Positions 47,901 to 58,747 are shown, numbered from the stretch's first letter. The stretch is 64,000 nucleotides of DNA from Romanomermis culicivorax (GCA_963922205.1 CAWUHX010000007.1:1240001-1304000); one strand, 5' to 3'. Made by a program: numbers and translations. Notes: generated by a model from the letters alone, not told the origin.

Positions 47901-50900
47901 TTGTCCACAGTGTAAACAAGCGTACTGCCGTAATTTTCTTGTGGAGAGGATTTTCGACCACGAGGAATTCAATGAATGTGATCACTTTACGCCAAAAATT
48001 ATCCCGTGTGTAAACAAATGTATTTTCGTGATTTTTTGCTGAAGGGGTTTTCGACCACGGGGAATTTGATAAATGCGATCACTTTACACAAAAACTTATT
48101 CCGGTTGTAAACAAACGTATTTTCGTGATTTCCCGGTGGGCGGGGTTTTCGATCACGGAGAATTTGATGAATGCGATCATCTTACAAAAAAAAACTATCG
48201 CGGGTGTAAACAATCGTATTTTCGTGATTTTTATGGAAGGGGTTTTCGACTGCGGGGAATTCAATGGATGTGTCACTTTACACAAAAAATGATTCCGGAT
48301 TTAACCAAGCCTGTTTTCGTGAGCTTTTTGTGGGAGGGGTTGTCGACCACTGGGAATTTAATGAAAGTGATCACTTTACACACTAATTCATATTGAGTGT
48401 AAACAAATGTATTTCTGCGATTTTTGAGGGAAGATGTTTCTGACCGTGGGAAATTCAATGAACGGAGTCAGTTTACACGAAAAAAGTCATTCGTGCAAAC
48501 AAAGGTATTTCTGCGATTTTTTGGGTTGAAGGATTCTAAACCATGAGGAATTCAATAGATATGGTCACCTTTCAGTATCTTTACAACGTTTTTTGAGTAC
48601 TATGCGGTTTACACATCCTTTATTTTTGCCGGAGGTGAGAATTCGTTGCTTGAAGTTTTTTTTATTGTTTTTTTTGAAGTGCAGATGACTAAAATTTAAA
48701 ACTTCAATGTGCTTCTATGAAAGTTTTCGTGCATGGTTGAGGCCGACTAAAAAGAGGTGAACTAGTTTATTAGAAAATGCCCCGATGGGGCAGAAAAAAT
48801 GAGAATATACTTGCTTCGACAGTTGCCATGGTAGAAAAAGAAGTGGACTAGATTTTTGAGACCTTGGGTCAAAGTTGGAAAAAATTCACTTCCTTTTTAT
48901 TGGGTTTTCATTCTTTCTCAAAAAAATTGTCTATGTCTGTGAAAAAGTATATTCTGCAGCTGAGTGCATCAACACACTTTCCAACCAATGTGCGTCTCTG
49001 AAATTTTTAGGAGGGTACAGGCGTGGACCTTGGTGTTTTAGCATTTTGTGAGACAAAAAATTCAAAAAAAGTTGACCAAAAAATTTTTTGCATAACAAAT
49101 TTTCCAGTTTCAAAACCCTTGTGGAAGTTTATACCCCCATGTCCCCTCTCACACATGTTTGCTTCCAACTGTGTCAAACATTTTTACTGAATTTGGTGTC
49201 AACAAAAGGAATCAACTGAGGGAAAGTGGCACATAAAATCCCATTCAGCTTTTTTAGAAAAAAGAGATACAGCACAAAGTCTTCTAAGAACTGAATCGAT
49301 TGTGCAAGATACGTTTCATTCACTCATTTTATATAACATATCATATAGAAATCACTCCGTAAGTTCTACTGATTACAAGCTACAAACAAATCTATTCTCT
49401 TCTATTTAACTATTGAACAAAATAGCATCATTCACAGTTTTTGGATTCAAACTGAAATTTGCAGAAAGAGCACTTTTTGCGGTATTGCGAATGGGAAGCA
49501 ATTTCACCCATCTTTGTCGCTCCGATTAAAGTCGGGGAGAACCAGATACGGGATTTGGAGCACACCCCTAATATATGCATGGCGAATTCCATTTACAGAT
49601 CGGTGCCCAATGACTATAACCAAATCCCAGTTGCACTAAAGGGGTCTGAGCTCAAGCTCAAGGTAACCTCGAACAAAAAGGCCACTCGGTTTGATCTCAA
49701 GTTTGGTATAATTTGAATGTCATCCGGATCATAACCAGCTCAACGTCGAGATTATCCCCAGCTCGAGCTGTCGGGTTGCACTAAAATTTTCGCATAATTT
49801 TCTTATCTCTAAAGCAAATAAATATAAAAATTTCTGCAATTCCCAAACCCGAACTTAAACCTCAGTTTTAGTTAATCCTGAAGTGAGTATGATTTGTGCA
49901 CTGGAAGAAAATAATTTGGACATTGTGAATAGCTTAAACTCTGGATCATCAATTTAATCCCGATGTTGAGATTATCCTCATGTTGGGTTAGTGCAACGAC
50001 CCTCAGGTTCCTTTATAGTTCTGAAACTGACCATAATATGCCCCCTCACTATTTTTCAGCTAGTGTGAAAGGCAGGAGTTTTGAATTGGTCGGGAGTTGG
50101 AATCCTATCGGTCTACCATTTCTTTACACTTGAAGTCAGGTGCATATAATTTTCATATAGAAAAATTTTACTGTAGTTGATGCCAGTTGAAGGACAAAAT
50201 GCACGATGCTGCAGAATATACTTTTTCACAGACATAGAAAATTTTTTTGAGAAAGAATGAAAACCCAATAAAAAGGAAGTGAATTTTTTCCAACTTTGAC
50301 CCAAGGTCTCAAAAATCTAGTCCACTTCTTTTTCTACCATGGCAAAGGGTCGAAGCAAGTATATTCTCCTTTTTTCTGTCCCATCGGGGCATTTTCTAAT
50401 AAATTAGTATGTACTATTTCAAGAATGAAAGATGAACGCTGTTCCTTTAAGGAACGTTATTGTAGTACTTACAATAAACTGTTTGTCTGATGCATGTCTC
50501 ACTTGGCATCTTATAAACTTTCCCCGTTGCTGGAATTTACCATCTGTAGACCATACACATGCAAATTTTAATGTAAATGTAACATTACACGCATACCCAT
50601 AGACTATCGAATGCATATCACAACATTTGAAATTTACCTCTGGAGATCCTCTTGTTCGTATAGTGCAGACAGTTCCCCCGACAATGCAAAAATGCTTGAC
50701 GAAATAGGGTTAAAAAATATTTATAGTCCATAACTTTGAAATAACAGACGCAGCGAAAACCAAAGAAGATAAGTTCAATTTTGAATGCAGTTTTCACAGA
50801 GTGGAAAACATTGTAATTCCATGACAATGAGAAAGCCAAAACATAGAAAGACCCGGATGCCTATTTACTCATAATCTGGATACAACCGTGTTTGAACCTG

Positions 50901-52992
50901 TATGTTACTCCAAAAATTTGAACCATTCAATGCTGTATATAAAAGAAAATTTTTAACTGTTCTGTTTACCGCTCGAGGACGAAAAATTTTCTTCTTTCAT
51001 TACAGTAATATGCGTCACCAGTTTTTCCGCGTTGAACTTACTTTCATGGGACTACATCGATCATTTTAAAATGAATGGAATATTACTTGCATTCTTCCCC
51101 TATATGGCGATTAAACATATACACTACACTTGAGTCAGGCTTCATTTTGATGAAAATTAGTTGTCTCATAAGCCCTCAAGAGTTATAGTTCCAAGTTTTA
51201 TGAGTCTCACGATACTTGTAAATTAAGTGACTTTAAAATCGAAACACATCAGAGAACTATGACAAATGTTCCCATTTTTATTTAGTAGAAGACTTTTGAA
51301 TCTACAAATGTTTCGTCCAAGAGGTTAATTTTTCTAACCGACTTCCCAATACACGTTGTTATAATGCATTCGACTGCCTATAGTCATGCATGTTATGTTA
51401 CACTACGTTTTTGTCCGTGGACCGTATTTACACTACAATTTTCATGAATGTGGTCTATAATGGTAAGTTCGCCTCTACACGATACTAGAAACGGCGAAAG
51501 TTAATGTGAGACACGTACTAAACAAATGATTTATGAGTATTACAGTAATGTTCATTAGAACAAGCATTCATCTCGAATACCCTATGGAAGAAGTTCAAGA
51601 GCTCACAAATCGAAAACGGCGGTAGATCAGATTGCCTACTTCCAGTGAGAAGCTTTTCTGATATCAGTGACTTCTGTTGAATGCTATTTGTCATTAATCC
51701 AGATATCCATATCCTATCCATTTTCTGAATCCAATCAGTGCGATGTTCTGAATCCGGAACTACATCTGATGTGGTCGAAGCTTGAGATCCGGTTACAGTG
51801 AGAACTTGATTCACTTTAGTTTGCGTTATTCTCTGTTGTTCACCTTAGCTTGCGGTATTTATATAATTATACTTTATGAACATAAATTTTTCTTCTGTTA
51901 TTACCGTGTTCGAACGATGCCTGGTGGGATCGTAAATTTGATCAGCGCGACTGAATTATTGTTCTGAGGGAACATTCGTAGCTGGTGCGGACAACAATTT
52001 TTTGATAATCGATTTTTTGGCTATTTAATTTACAGACATTTTATTGAATGTTTCTAAATCAAAAACTGACAAAAATAATTATTGTATTTTAAAATCGTCT
52101 GCGCTAAGTTTTACTATAGTACTTCTTACCCCAAAAATTTCAAACAGGTAGTCAAGTTGGTCCACCAATTTCCAGTTTCTTGTGACCTGCGCTTCAATGA
52201 AAAAATAACAACAAATGCTTGCTTCCCATTTTCTCAATTTGTAATCATTACATAAGAAACTGAATACAGTCCTGCTGATGAGTACTCCAGCCCATGTACA
52301 TAGGCAACATTTTGGGGAAGTTCAAGCAAATTTTAACCAAACCTTATAATTCATAGCTCCGTCCATAGCAAAGGTAAACCATTTTAAATTGTGTATTTAA
52401 TTATATCTCAACGAGATCTATCGATTGATACCCAATATGCCGCGTTTTGGTAGAAAGAAATTTCAGCTGGCATTGAAAAGTTAGTATTATTTGGCTGGTG
52501 TCAAACATCTATGTATTATGCTTTGGTGCCCGAGAAACCGGCTTCCACTAATGTAAACACCACGTTCAGTAGAGTTTCACCTGTAAAACGATAAGCCCTC
52601 CTCATCGGGAACATGACGGCCACAAAACGATCGCAACTAATGGCCACGAGCGTGTAAGCACTGCACATTACCGTCACGGCTTGCATGAAAAAGATCAACT
52701 TGCATGGTGCCAAGCCAAACGGCCAATAGCTCAAAACTAACAACGGCCAATAGCTGAACGGTATGCAAAAAACTGCCATCGACAAATCGGCCACGGCCAA
52801 ATTGGCAATCAAAAAATTCGTCGGCGATCTCAATAATGGGAATTTGGCGATCAAATATAGAACGGTCAAATTGCCACCGACGGCCAATATAGAAACGAAA
52901 GTGTATATAAAAATGACGGCTACAATTTCGATTTGGCTTAAATCGTATTCGTGACGATGTATAGTGGTCGAATTATTCGTTGACCAGTCCAT
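35351..52992 (-). CDS. Rhodopsin-family neuropeptide-receptor-like GPCR (4 exons, 472 aa)
   Basis: Exons 52992-52581, 46510-46206, 41627-41503 and 35927-35351 join in phases 1, 0 and 2 with GT...AG sites to an uninterrupted 472-residue protein. Features: N-glycosylation sites at N6/N7; TM1 about 22-48 (GGN); TM2 58-80 (NLAVADL); C97; TM3 ending in DRF (121-123, variant of DRY); TM4 with W149; C175 to pair with C97; TM5 188-214; TM6 241-263 with CWIP (254-257); TM7 with NPAIY (295-299); a cysteine pair (CFSCLPC) after helix 8; and a long Ser/Arg-rich tail. The YWPFG in loop 1 and overall pattern fit NPY/RFamide-type peptide receptors that signal through G proteins at the plasma membrane. The ligand cannot be told. 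About 92% of the gene is intron. Confidence 0.9.
37445..39690. mobile_element. 2.2-kb fold-back with CTCTG/GAGAG-rich ends
   Basis: Left end about 37445-37740 and right end about 39480-39690 are inverted and built from degenerate GAGAGAC, GGCTCTG and GAGCCA hexamer-like repeats. The outermost sequence is CATCAGCAGCCGGTTCC at left and GGAACCGGCTGATG at right. The core (38270-39350) is a drift of T-rich TTTTGACCGTTTTTTGTTC / CAAAAATCA units, with a C-run at about 38861-38876. No coding capacity is credible; overlapping ORFs are repeat-derived. Confidence 0.75.
41121..41433. repeat. AGCTGCAGCTTAAC fold-back element, best copy
   Basis: 313 bp with both termini: GGTCGGTTTCATCAAAGAGAC and its inverse GTCTCTTTGATGAAACCGGCC. 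The inside is nearly all inverted copies of AGCTGCAGCTTAACT and of CACACAAAACATATCGAGAAA. It ends 69 bp from GPCR exon 3. Confidence 0.9.
41503..41627 (-). CDS. GPCR exon 3 (TM6, extracellular loop 3)
   Basis: A 125-bp exon with no Met. It was found by looking for the missing TM6: VFAICWIPQNVLNIW. Acceptor CTCTTATAG|CTAATT, donor AATCTG|GTAAGT. Phases 0 and 2 fit the neighbouring exons. It lies between two mobile elements. Confidence 0.85.
41670..45288. mobile_element. DNA transposon with about 1-kb terminal inverted repeats
   Basis: The left arm (41670-about 42590) and right arm (about 44268-45288) are inverted copies over their whole length, with one deletion of about 80 bp in the left arm. 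Termini read GATACGATTTCTGAGAG (left) and GAGACAATATCTGAGAG (right, inverted). The copy ending at 31392 gives GATACCATTTCTGAAA, so the end is well defined. TTAA precedes the left end (41666-41669) and follows the 31392 end; the right flank here is TATG. The 1.7-kb centre encodes the broken protein at 42691-44102. The matching 60-61 codon ORFs at 41963-42148 (+) and 44973-44788 (-) are mirror images of the arms. Confidence 0.88.
42691..44102 (+). pseudogene. SDNAGCYHG-type protein, presumed transposase, broken
   Basis: Open segments are 42691-42918, 42770-43588 (one TAG at 43232-43234) and 43767-44102. Read in order they give LWHIT, HVFDPLSQDSGAVIAII, IDWAYICSDNAGCYHG, then after a frameshift near 42910 VRGWDFSESQF and CTNTRECIQCATTFDGVKG, then HAYQIGPG, a C2H2-like FNCPEEGC, and finally KFDEG...LTGQQIASFW. 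From memory, this motif order matches a large, uncharacterised, repeat-amplified protein family in Hydra, corals, molluscs and others. The Asp residues in DWAYICSDN could be part of a nuclease site, but that is inference. Its place between long inverted repeats makes it the likely transposase. At least one frameshift and one stop make it dead. Confidence 0.65.
46206..46510 (-). CDS. GPCR exon 2 (TM4-TM5)
   Basis: Acceptor TTTTCTAG|TATACAAAG, donor AAAAAG|GTAAAT. It starts YKAAVTILIIWMGSA, which continues exactly from exon 1's RRAYRFT at phase 1. Confidence 0.9.
46659..46901. repeat. TATAGTCTGTTTTT-type MITE, copy 6
   Basis: Starts TATAGTCTGTTTCCATTTG, contains GAAAGCAAGTGCTATTCCAT, and ends ATTTTATGAACAGACAATA. 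It lies 150 bp from GPCR exon 2. Confidence 0.8.
47754..48580 (+). repeat. 97-bp tandem array, 8-9 copies
   Basis: The phase marker TTTTCGACCACGGGGAATT recurs at 47754, 47852, 47951, 48048, 48146, 48243, 48340, 48436 and 48533, a spacing of 96-99 bp. Each unit also holds GATCACTTTACACAAAAA, GGGTGTAAACAA and TATTTTCGTGATTTTT. Copies drift towards the right end. The ORFs on both strands here are repeats of the unit, not genes. Confidence 0.92.
48766..50404. mobile_element. 1.64-kb element with about 200-bp inverted repeats
   Basis: Left arm about 48766-48970 and right arm about 50200-50404 are close inverted copies (TTTATTAGAAAATGCCCC / GGGGCATTTTCTAATAAA; AAAGTATATTCTGCAGC / GCTGCAGAATATACTTTT). 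Inside, an 85-codon ORF at 49459-49716 (+) without recognisable domain has codons more gene-like than the flanks. Probably a non-autonomous DNA transposon; the ORF could be a remnant. Confidence 0.8.
51350..51600 (+). repeat. Dispersed repeat family R, copy 3
   Basis: Contains GTGGACCGTATTTACACTAC, GGTCTATAATGGTAAGTTCGCC, CGGCGAAAGTTAATG and GTACTAAACAAATGA. It is the uninterrupted counterpart of the 55430-56500 copy. Confidence 0.6.
52581..52992 (-). CDS. GPCR exon 1 (start to intracellular loop 2)
   Basis: ATG at 52992 with a short extracellular N-terminus. Encodes TM1-TM3 and MFPMRRAYRFT. Donor is TTTACAG|GTGAAA. The open frame runs on to 52516 past the donor but loses family character there. 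Confidence 0.9.
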
Positions 52993-55429
52993 TATCGAAA
53001 ACTATATGCACTAAACGTGTATGGTAAACCTGATCAAAAGGAGCAGGGTTTCTGAGGTTTATTTCCTAGAAAAAAAAGATTTCAAATGTGAATTCTAAAC
53101 TCCTTACAGAATATATAGTGGGGGGTTCGACCTCACTCAGAAAATGTTATATCTCACCCAGAATATTTGAAACCTCTCAAATGCTGACTTTTCCAGACAA
53201 GAAAGATCCAAAAATACAACCATTGGGAATTTTTCTTCAAAAATGCAATAAATTGAGTATCAATCGACGGATTTCGTTGGGATTCATTCAAAAACATGAG
53301 TCAACCATGTATTGCACGAGGTCGGGACTCGGTACGAAGGGCAAACTATAATGAATTCTAAATATTTCAGGAAAAAGTTTTTTGCTGAAATCTACAATGT
53401 GGTGCAAATAAATAGACTTATTGAAAAGAAAAACTTATCCACGTTACAGCAAAAGGGTTGGACCAATGATTCTGGTTGGTTGGACCTACTGGTCAAATGT
53501 TTGGTTGGACCTACTGGTCAAAACCCAAAAACGATCAGACCAATTATTATTCTAGAATGCACACAATATACTAAAATTTTCCGCCTAGAAAATTAAGTTT
53601 GACAAAAAATATGGTGAAATTCTAAACGGTAAAATTGAAAACTTTAAAATTTTTTCAATGTTTGGATTTTAAACGCCGAAAAAACGGTTCAACGAGGTCC
53701 AAAAATTACGTATGAAACATAAGTACAGTTTACTCAGGTAAAAAGAGTTTTATTGATGTTGTGTGTTCTTTTATTCTTTTTTGCGAAGCAATCAATGAGA
53801 TGAATCGCTGAAAGGCAATGAAACTCATCTTGTTTATTTTCATTTACACTAAATCTGTAGCGGTGGAGCAGTGTTGATGCAACACCTGTCCCTAATCGAT
53901 CTAGAAGACCAGAAAAATCGCGAAAAAGCCACATCATTGGATTATTACTGCAAAATTCACTGTATTCAATTTATTTGGAAAATATACGTATAGCGGTCGC
54001 AGTCGTACTAGAGAACAGAAAATATTGATGTAGTCTTATAATGGTTGAAAAAATATGCCATCCGGATTTAGGAATCTGCATCATGAAAAACAAATTTAGA
54101 GTTGATGAGCCTTGCAATGATTTGAAAATGAATGGAATTTACAGTTACATTGGTAAATGCATTAGTGTAAAAATGACTCATTAACTATGTATATGTTGTT
54201 TATCGCGATAAATGGTAACGTGTTTTTTAAAATTATAAAAAATCATTCAAATTTCCCCCAGTTTGAATACTTGTGCTGTAGATCTGATTTTAAGTTCTTT
54301 CTGCTCTCACTATGCTCGCCAAAAGTTTAGCTCAAAAGACCTTGAAGTTGATCCACATAGCACCTCTTAATTCTCATGTTTACCAAAAAACATGAATCTA
54401 GGTTTTGTATAAAACCTACACCAATTTCAAGAGTTTTTAGGATCAGCAAGCACTTTGTCTCTCATGTTTTGTTTTGATAGTCGCCTAAAATTTTTTAATG
54501 AAAACCAAAGCACAATGTTTATCCCGAATAGTCGATCACAAGGACTGAATAAATGAGTGAATGAAGCAGTGCAGCTTTGTCTATTGAAAACAGTGTCAAA
54601 AATCGATTCTGCAGGGCATAACGTTCACATTGCAACTTAGTCTTATAAGGTTGAATTTTTTCAATCATGACGCATTAGAAAACACTCATTTTCGTAACCC
54701 CACCACCTATAATTATTTCATCATTTTTCACCATGTTTAATCCGTTTTTGTTGGAACCCGTCTAACTAATAAAAAAAATAAAGCAAGTGCTATTTCATAT
54801 TTTACTGTCTCCTGCTAAACCATATATCATACGCATAGGACTGGAAATTTGTCAGCATGACCCACTAAACTTGGTCAAATTTTTGAGACAAAAATATTAC
54901 TGTAAAAGTTTTGGGTAAATGCTTTTCATGATAATAAAATTTTTTTTTCATTCTCAAAGCATTTTATAAAAAACAGACAATAAAATTGAAAATCGACACG
55001 TGATGAAGAGGAAACTCAATGTAGACGAATGTCCAAAAAAAGATCTGAAGCAGCAACAACATTCCACTGCACTTTCGCTAGCATGTTTACCGTAGAACGA
55101 CACTAGGCGAAAATTTCACATTTTTTCAATTCTCTCAAAAGATTTCCTTGGGCGAATGAGACAAAAAAGAGATGTAATAAGTAGCTTGCCAACCAATCAT
55201 CCCCTTAGGGTCTTTCAAACGTGGGCACAAGACGATTTAAATTGGACATCAAATGGATTAGCGTAAAACACGTGTCTTAATGTCGTCCACATGCAATGTG
55301 TGAAAAACGCATCGCCCAGTGAATGGGAAGCAGCTTCTTAGGCCAAAAAGCTCAAAGCAAAATCAATATCAAAAATACCGAAAATAGAAGTTTATCAGTC
55401 AACAATCCTGGTAACGTTCATGAAGACTG
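52993..55429. other. Upstream of the GPCR gene; non-coding
   Basis: The GPCR promoter should lie at the left end; no TATA box can be assigned confidently. A short direct repeat (GGTTGGACCTACTGGTCAAA, twice) lies at about 53477-53522. Small ORFs (53088-53351, 53312-53596) have no motif. Confidence 0.5.
54750..54982. repeat. TATAGTCTGTTTTT-type MITE, copy 7 (5' end decayed)
   Basis: Contains AAAGCAAGTGCTATTTCAT and ACTGGAAATTTGTCAGC, and ends CATTTTATAAAAAACAGACA. Confidence 0.7.
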
Positions 55430-56500
55430 AACAGTGTGCCATAGCGTATAGGCAGCGAGTAAGGATACTCTAACTTTTCCCTACAGACCGTATTTACAAT
55501 AAAGCTTACGGAATGCGAAAAGTGCCAGCTGAAAAAAAATCGTTACCATTTGAAAAAATTTGTTACCACTTGAAAAATTTTGTTACTATTTGAAAAAAAT
55601 CATCACCTTCGAACATGATGCACAACATTTTTTCAAGATGCATCGCTAAAATTTCAAGATGCTTCGCAGAAATTTCAAGATGCATCGCAAAAAATCAAGA
55701 TCCAAATTATCGATTTTCGGGTTCCTGAGCAGGTGGGGAATGGCTTTAGAGCAGCCGACAGAGTAAAAAATTGTGGTTATTTTCCGAAATTATTGTCTTT
55801 TGGGTAAAAAACAAGCATTTTCGACGTTTTCCTGAGAAATCTTGTAATATAAATTTTTTTTGGAAAAACCAATATGTCCATCGGATTCTCCGTACAAAAT
55901 AACCCCCTCCCCCTCCCTCTGCCACGCCTCATAAAAACCAAGGGCGCCAGCAAACCGTGACCTCAAAAATTCACTTTCACCGGCCGTATATATAAACATA
56001 GGGGCCGGAGCAACGCGTTTGATTGGCTAGTTTCAGAAATTTTCATCTTTTGATGTGCTGCTCATCTTGATTTTTTTCAAGATGGGACCTTGCTTTTTTT
56101 CAAGATGACGTCTTGATTTTTTCAAGATTATCTTGAAAGAGTTGTGATGCGCTTGAAAAGAAAGTCGAACATCAACAAATTTTTGCATCTTGATTTTTGC
56201 GATGCATCTTGAAATTTTTGCGAAGCATCTTGAAATTTTTGCGATACATCTCGAAAAAATGTTGTGCATCATGTTCCAAGGTAAAGATTTTCTTTTCAAG
56301 TGGTAACCAATTTTTTCAAATAGTGACAAATTCTTTCATGTTGTAACAAATTTTTTCAAGTGGCCCTTCATGTATTCCGTAAAAACTTGTATAAATGGGG
56401 ACTATAATGATAAGTCCGCCAACACCAGATCTCAGTAACGAGGAAAGTAAAAACACTGATTTAGATTATTTTCTAAAACAAAAAAACATAAAGAATTTTA
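55430..56500 (+). repeat. Dispersed repeat family R, copy 4, split by an insertion
   Basis: Left half (55430-55502, with CAGACCGTATTTACAATAAAG) and right half (about 56389-56500, with GGGGACTATAATGATAAGTC, CAGATCTCAGTAACGAGG) together reproduce the 51350 copy. The 55503-56388 fold-back sits between them. Confidence 0.65.
55503..56388. mobile_element. Nested fold-back with AAGATGCATCG repeats
   Basis: Arms about 55503-55705 and 56175-56388 are inverted. Outer ends are CTTACGGAATGCG / TGTATTCCGTAAAAA. Next come repeated TTACCATTTGAAAAAAT-type units, then tandem TTTCAAGATGCATCGC units. The core (55706-56174) lacks credible genes; the minus ORFs at 55790-55999 and 56033-56329 are repeat-derived. 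Confidence 0.8.
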
Positions 56501-56564
56501 TGTTTTTTGTGAAACGCGTGTGAATCGAAAGATTCGCACAGAGCCATCTACCCAAAGCATTTAC

Positions 56565-57460
56565 TGTAAGGTACATGCTAACGCAGTACTGTAAATACAT
56601 ATTGTACATTATGTGACATTCGTTTAATAAATATAAATTCATTTCTTAATCTATTCTCTCGAGGGTGTCTGGGATTCACACCCAAACATTCCTGTAAATT
56701 TATGTGAAGTACTTTATTTTGATTGTCTCACGCCCCAGTAGCCGTTATTGACCCAATTAGGACGCCCTAATTAATTTGCACATCGGCAGCTGGTCCCCTA
56801 CAATCTACACTAAAGTACATATTCCACAGCTACATTAATTTCTCATGAAAATCGTAAACACATCTGCACACAGTGGAAATTAAAAGCCCCGCCAGACACC
56901 AGTCTCAAGTGGAACAGTAGCGATGGTTCCTACAAAACATGTATACGCAGAGGAAATAGATACAGAAGCATACACAGAAGCACAGAGGCGTGGTTAAGTC
57001 CACTGTAGTAAGCAAGCATAAGAGAAGCATGAAAAGCATATGGTACCAGGAAAGCATTGGAAGGCGTGACCAAACTAGCGAAGCGAAAGAAGCAAGAAGC
57101 AGCGATTGGCAGAAGAAGATTGTCAGAAACAAGACCCCCGCGAGCCAAAGGAGTGGCCACAGTAGCCGTATTTAAAGATAAGCAAAGCGTGATTCCGTCA
57201 GATTTTGTGATTCTTAGAGTTTTATTTGCAAGTGTGTTTTTTGTAAAAGTGAGATTTCCGAAAGCGATTAAGCGATTCGTGTTATTTGCAAACAAGCATT
57301 TGTGTATTTCTGTCGATGAGCAAGCAATCGTCAATTCCACGATTATTTTATCATTGCCCTATCCTATTCGGTCCCGTTGTACGTTGTCCCCGTGGAGTGT
57401 GAACCATGGCCTACCATTCTTTAGGATCAAGTAAAGTATCATTAAGAACTGGTTGTTACA
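56565..57460 (+). repeat. Left LTR (896 bp)
   Basis: Starts TGTAAGGTACATGC and ends TTGTTACA (TG...CA). The right boundary is set by the primer-binding site 6 bp later. A TATTTAAAG promoter-like box is at about 57169. The long minus-strand and plus-strand ORFs in it are not gene-like. Confidence 0.9.
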
Positions 57461-57466
57461 TATTTT

Positions 57467-57480
57467 TGGTGACCGTACCT
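57467..57480 (+). other. Primer-binding site
   Basis: TGGTGACCGTACCT, beginning with the TGG that pairs with a tRNA 3' CCA, 6 bp after the LTR. It resembles the tRNA-Arg-type sites of some insect Gypsy elements, but the tRNA is not proven. Confidence 0.7.
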
Positions 57481-57831
57481 TTTCGTAACGATTGGAACTC
57501 CCTGCCCCACTAGGTGCATCCTTTATCCGGGCATCCCTAAGCAGTAATCGCATACAGTAGTAATCATTTCCTACAGTAGGACAAACATTCGTAAAAAGCA
57601 AACTGGAAATCCCCTCCAACGAAACATTAAGCGATACATTTTTACAAATACAGCGTGAAGCAAAAATTGAAGCATTTAAGCAAAAACCTATCAAACTCAG
57701 GATCATTTAGGAGAAATCATTAGGGAACAGATAACCCAATTATTTTTCGTACTCTACGCACACAATTGAACCAAAATACAGTAAACCCTACCCTAATTGA
57801 CGATCTAAGAACAGCCAACATTCGTAATAAC

Positions 57832-58739
57832 ATGGCAAATAATTTCTACGCAAAACCTACAGTATTCACGGCGGTGTTACCCAACATTTTGGTGAATGGA
57901 ATAAACATTTAGAACAATTCATGGCACTCCAAGGCATGAAGGATACAGACGTACAGTTAAAGTTAGCATGCTTATAAATTCAGTTGGGAGGAGCCACGTT
58001 GGCAAAATTTAAAAGTCTAGCCAATTCCGAAAACCCTCCCAACACATACGAGCAGTATAAAATCGCGTTTCAGGCCTTTTTCCCAAATAATCGAGATAAT
58101 GAGTTACATCAACAATTTTTGCGAGAGAGAAAACAAAAACGATCAGAAACAGTCACCGAATTTTTGTTTGATCTAGAACACCTAGCAACCCTCACCTACC
58201 CCAATTTTAATACGGACGCATGAGAAATGATCATGAAACCCTTTTTTGTCGAAGGCATGCAAAACGAAATCAGGGAAGCAATTAAGTATAGAAGGTTCGC
58301 AACCTTAAAAGAAATGTCTGACGAAGCAGCTTACATTGAACAGCAAATCCTTAGAAATGAACTAAAATCCAACACCCTTCCATTTATACCTCCAAAACCC
58401 GAATCCATCTTTTCACTCACAAACAATACTGACCAACAGGGCCTTTTGTATCAATTAGAACAACAAGTAAAAGACTTACAGTTGCAGATCAAACAAAAAT
58501 CCCAACCCCCACAACAGAGTAACTACAACAGTTTCAGCAACAACAACACCTTTAGCAGCAATAACCGTTACAGAAACAACAGTAGTTTTAGGCAACCCAC
58601 ATGCTTTCAGTGTGGACAACTCGGCCACGTAGCTCATAATTGTAATTCATTAGGGATAAAATCCAAGAATTCAAGATCCAAAATTTCAAAGATGTCTGGA
58701 ATGAATTATGCAGACAGGGACAGCGTCATCTTTACTTAG
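57832..58739 (+). pseudogene. gag: gag (capsid and nucleocapsid), broken
   Basis: From about 57843 one frame (position divisible by 3) reads HFGEWNKHLEQFMALQGMKD, typical of Ty3/Gypsy capsid. There is a stop at 57975-57977, then KFKSLAN...FLRERKQKRSETVTEFLFDLEHLA, a second stop at 58221-58223, and a Gln/Asn-rich linker. It ends in a CX2CX4HX4C zinc knuckle (CFQCGQLGHVAHNC, about 58607-58648) that binds RNA. The terminal TAG is at 58737-58739. Only these two nonsense changes break the capsid frame from 57843 on. The true start upstream is unclear and may be shifted (an ATG at 57832 is in another frame). Confidence 0.85.
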
Positions 58740-58747
58740 TATGGCAA

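Larger units (their letters stand above)
46511..52580 (-). other. GPCR intron 1 (6.1 kb)
   Basis: Holds a MITE, the 97-bp array, the 48766-50404 element and a family R repeat. The remainder is AT-rich with no gene seen. Confidence 0.8.

Noticed and set aside
47731..48458. Several overlapping ORFs of 60-107 codons with repeated CKQAYFRDF-like motifs
   Set aside because: They are translations of the 97-bp tandem unit; its length is not a multiple of three in most copies, so no frame is kept.
56930..57434. Overlapping 125-136 codon ORFs on both strands inside the LTR, repeated in the right LTR
   Set aside because: Their conservation simply follows from LTR identity; composition is not gene-like and LTRs do not normally encode proteins.
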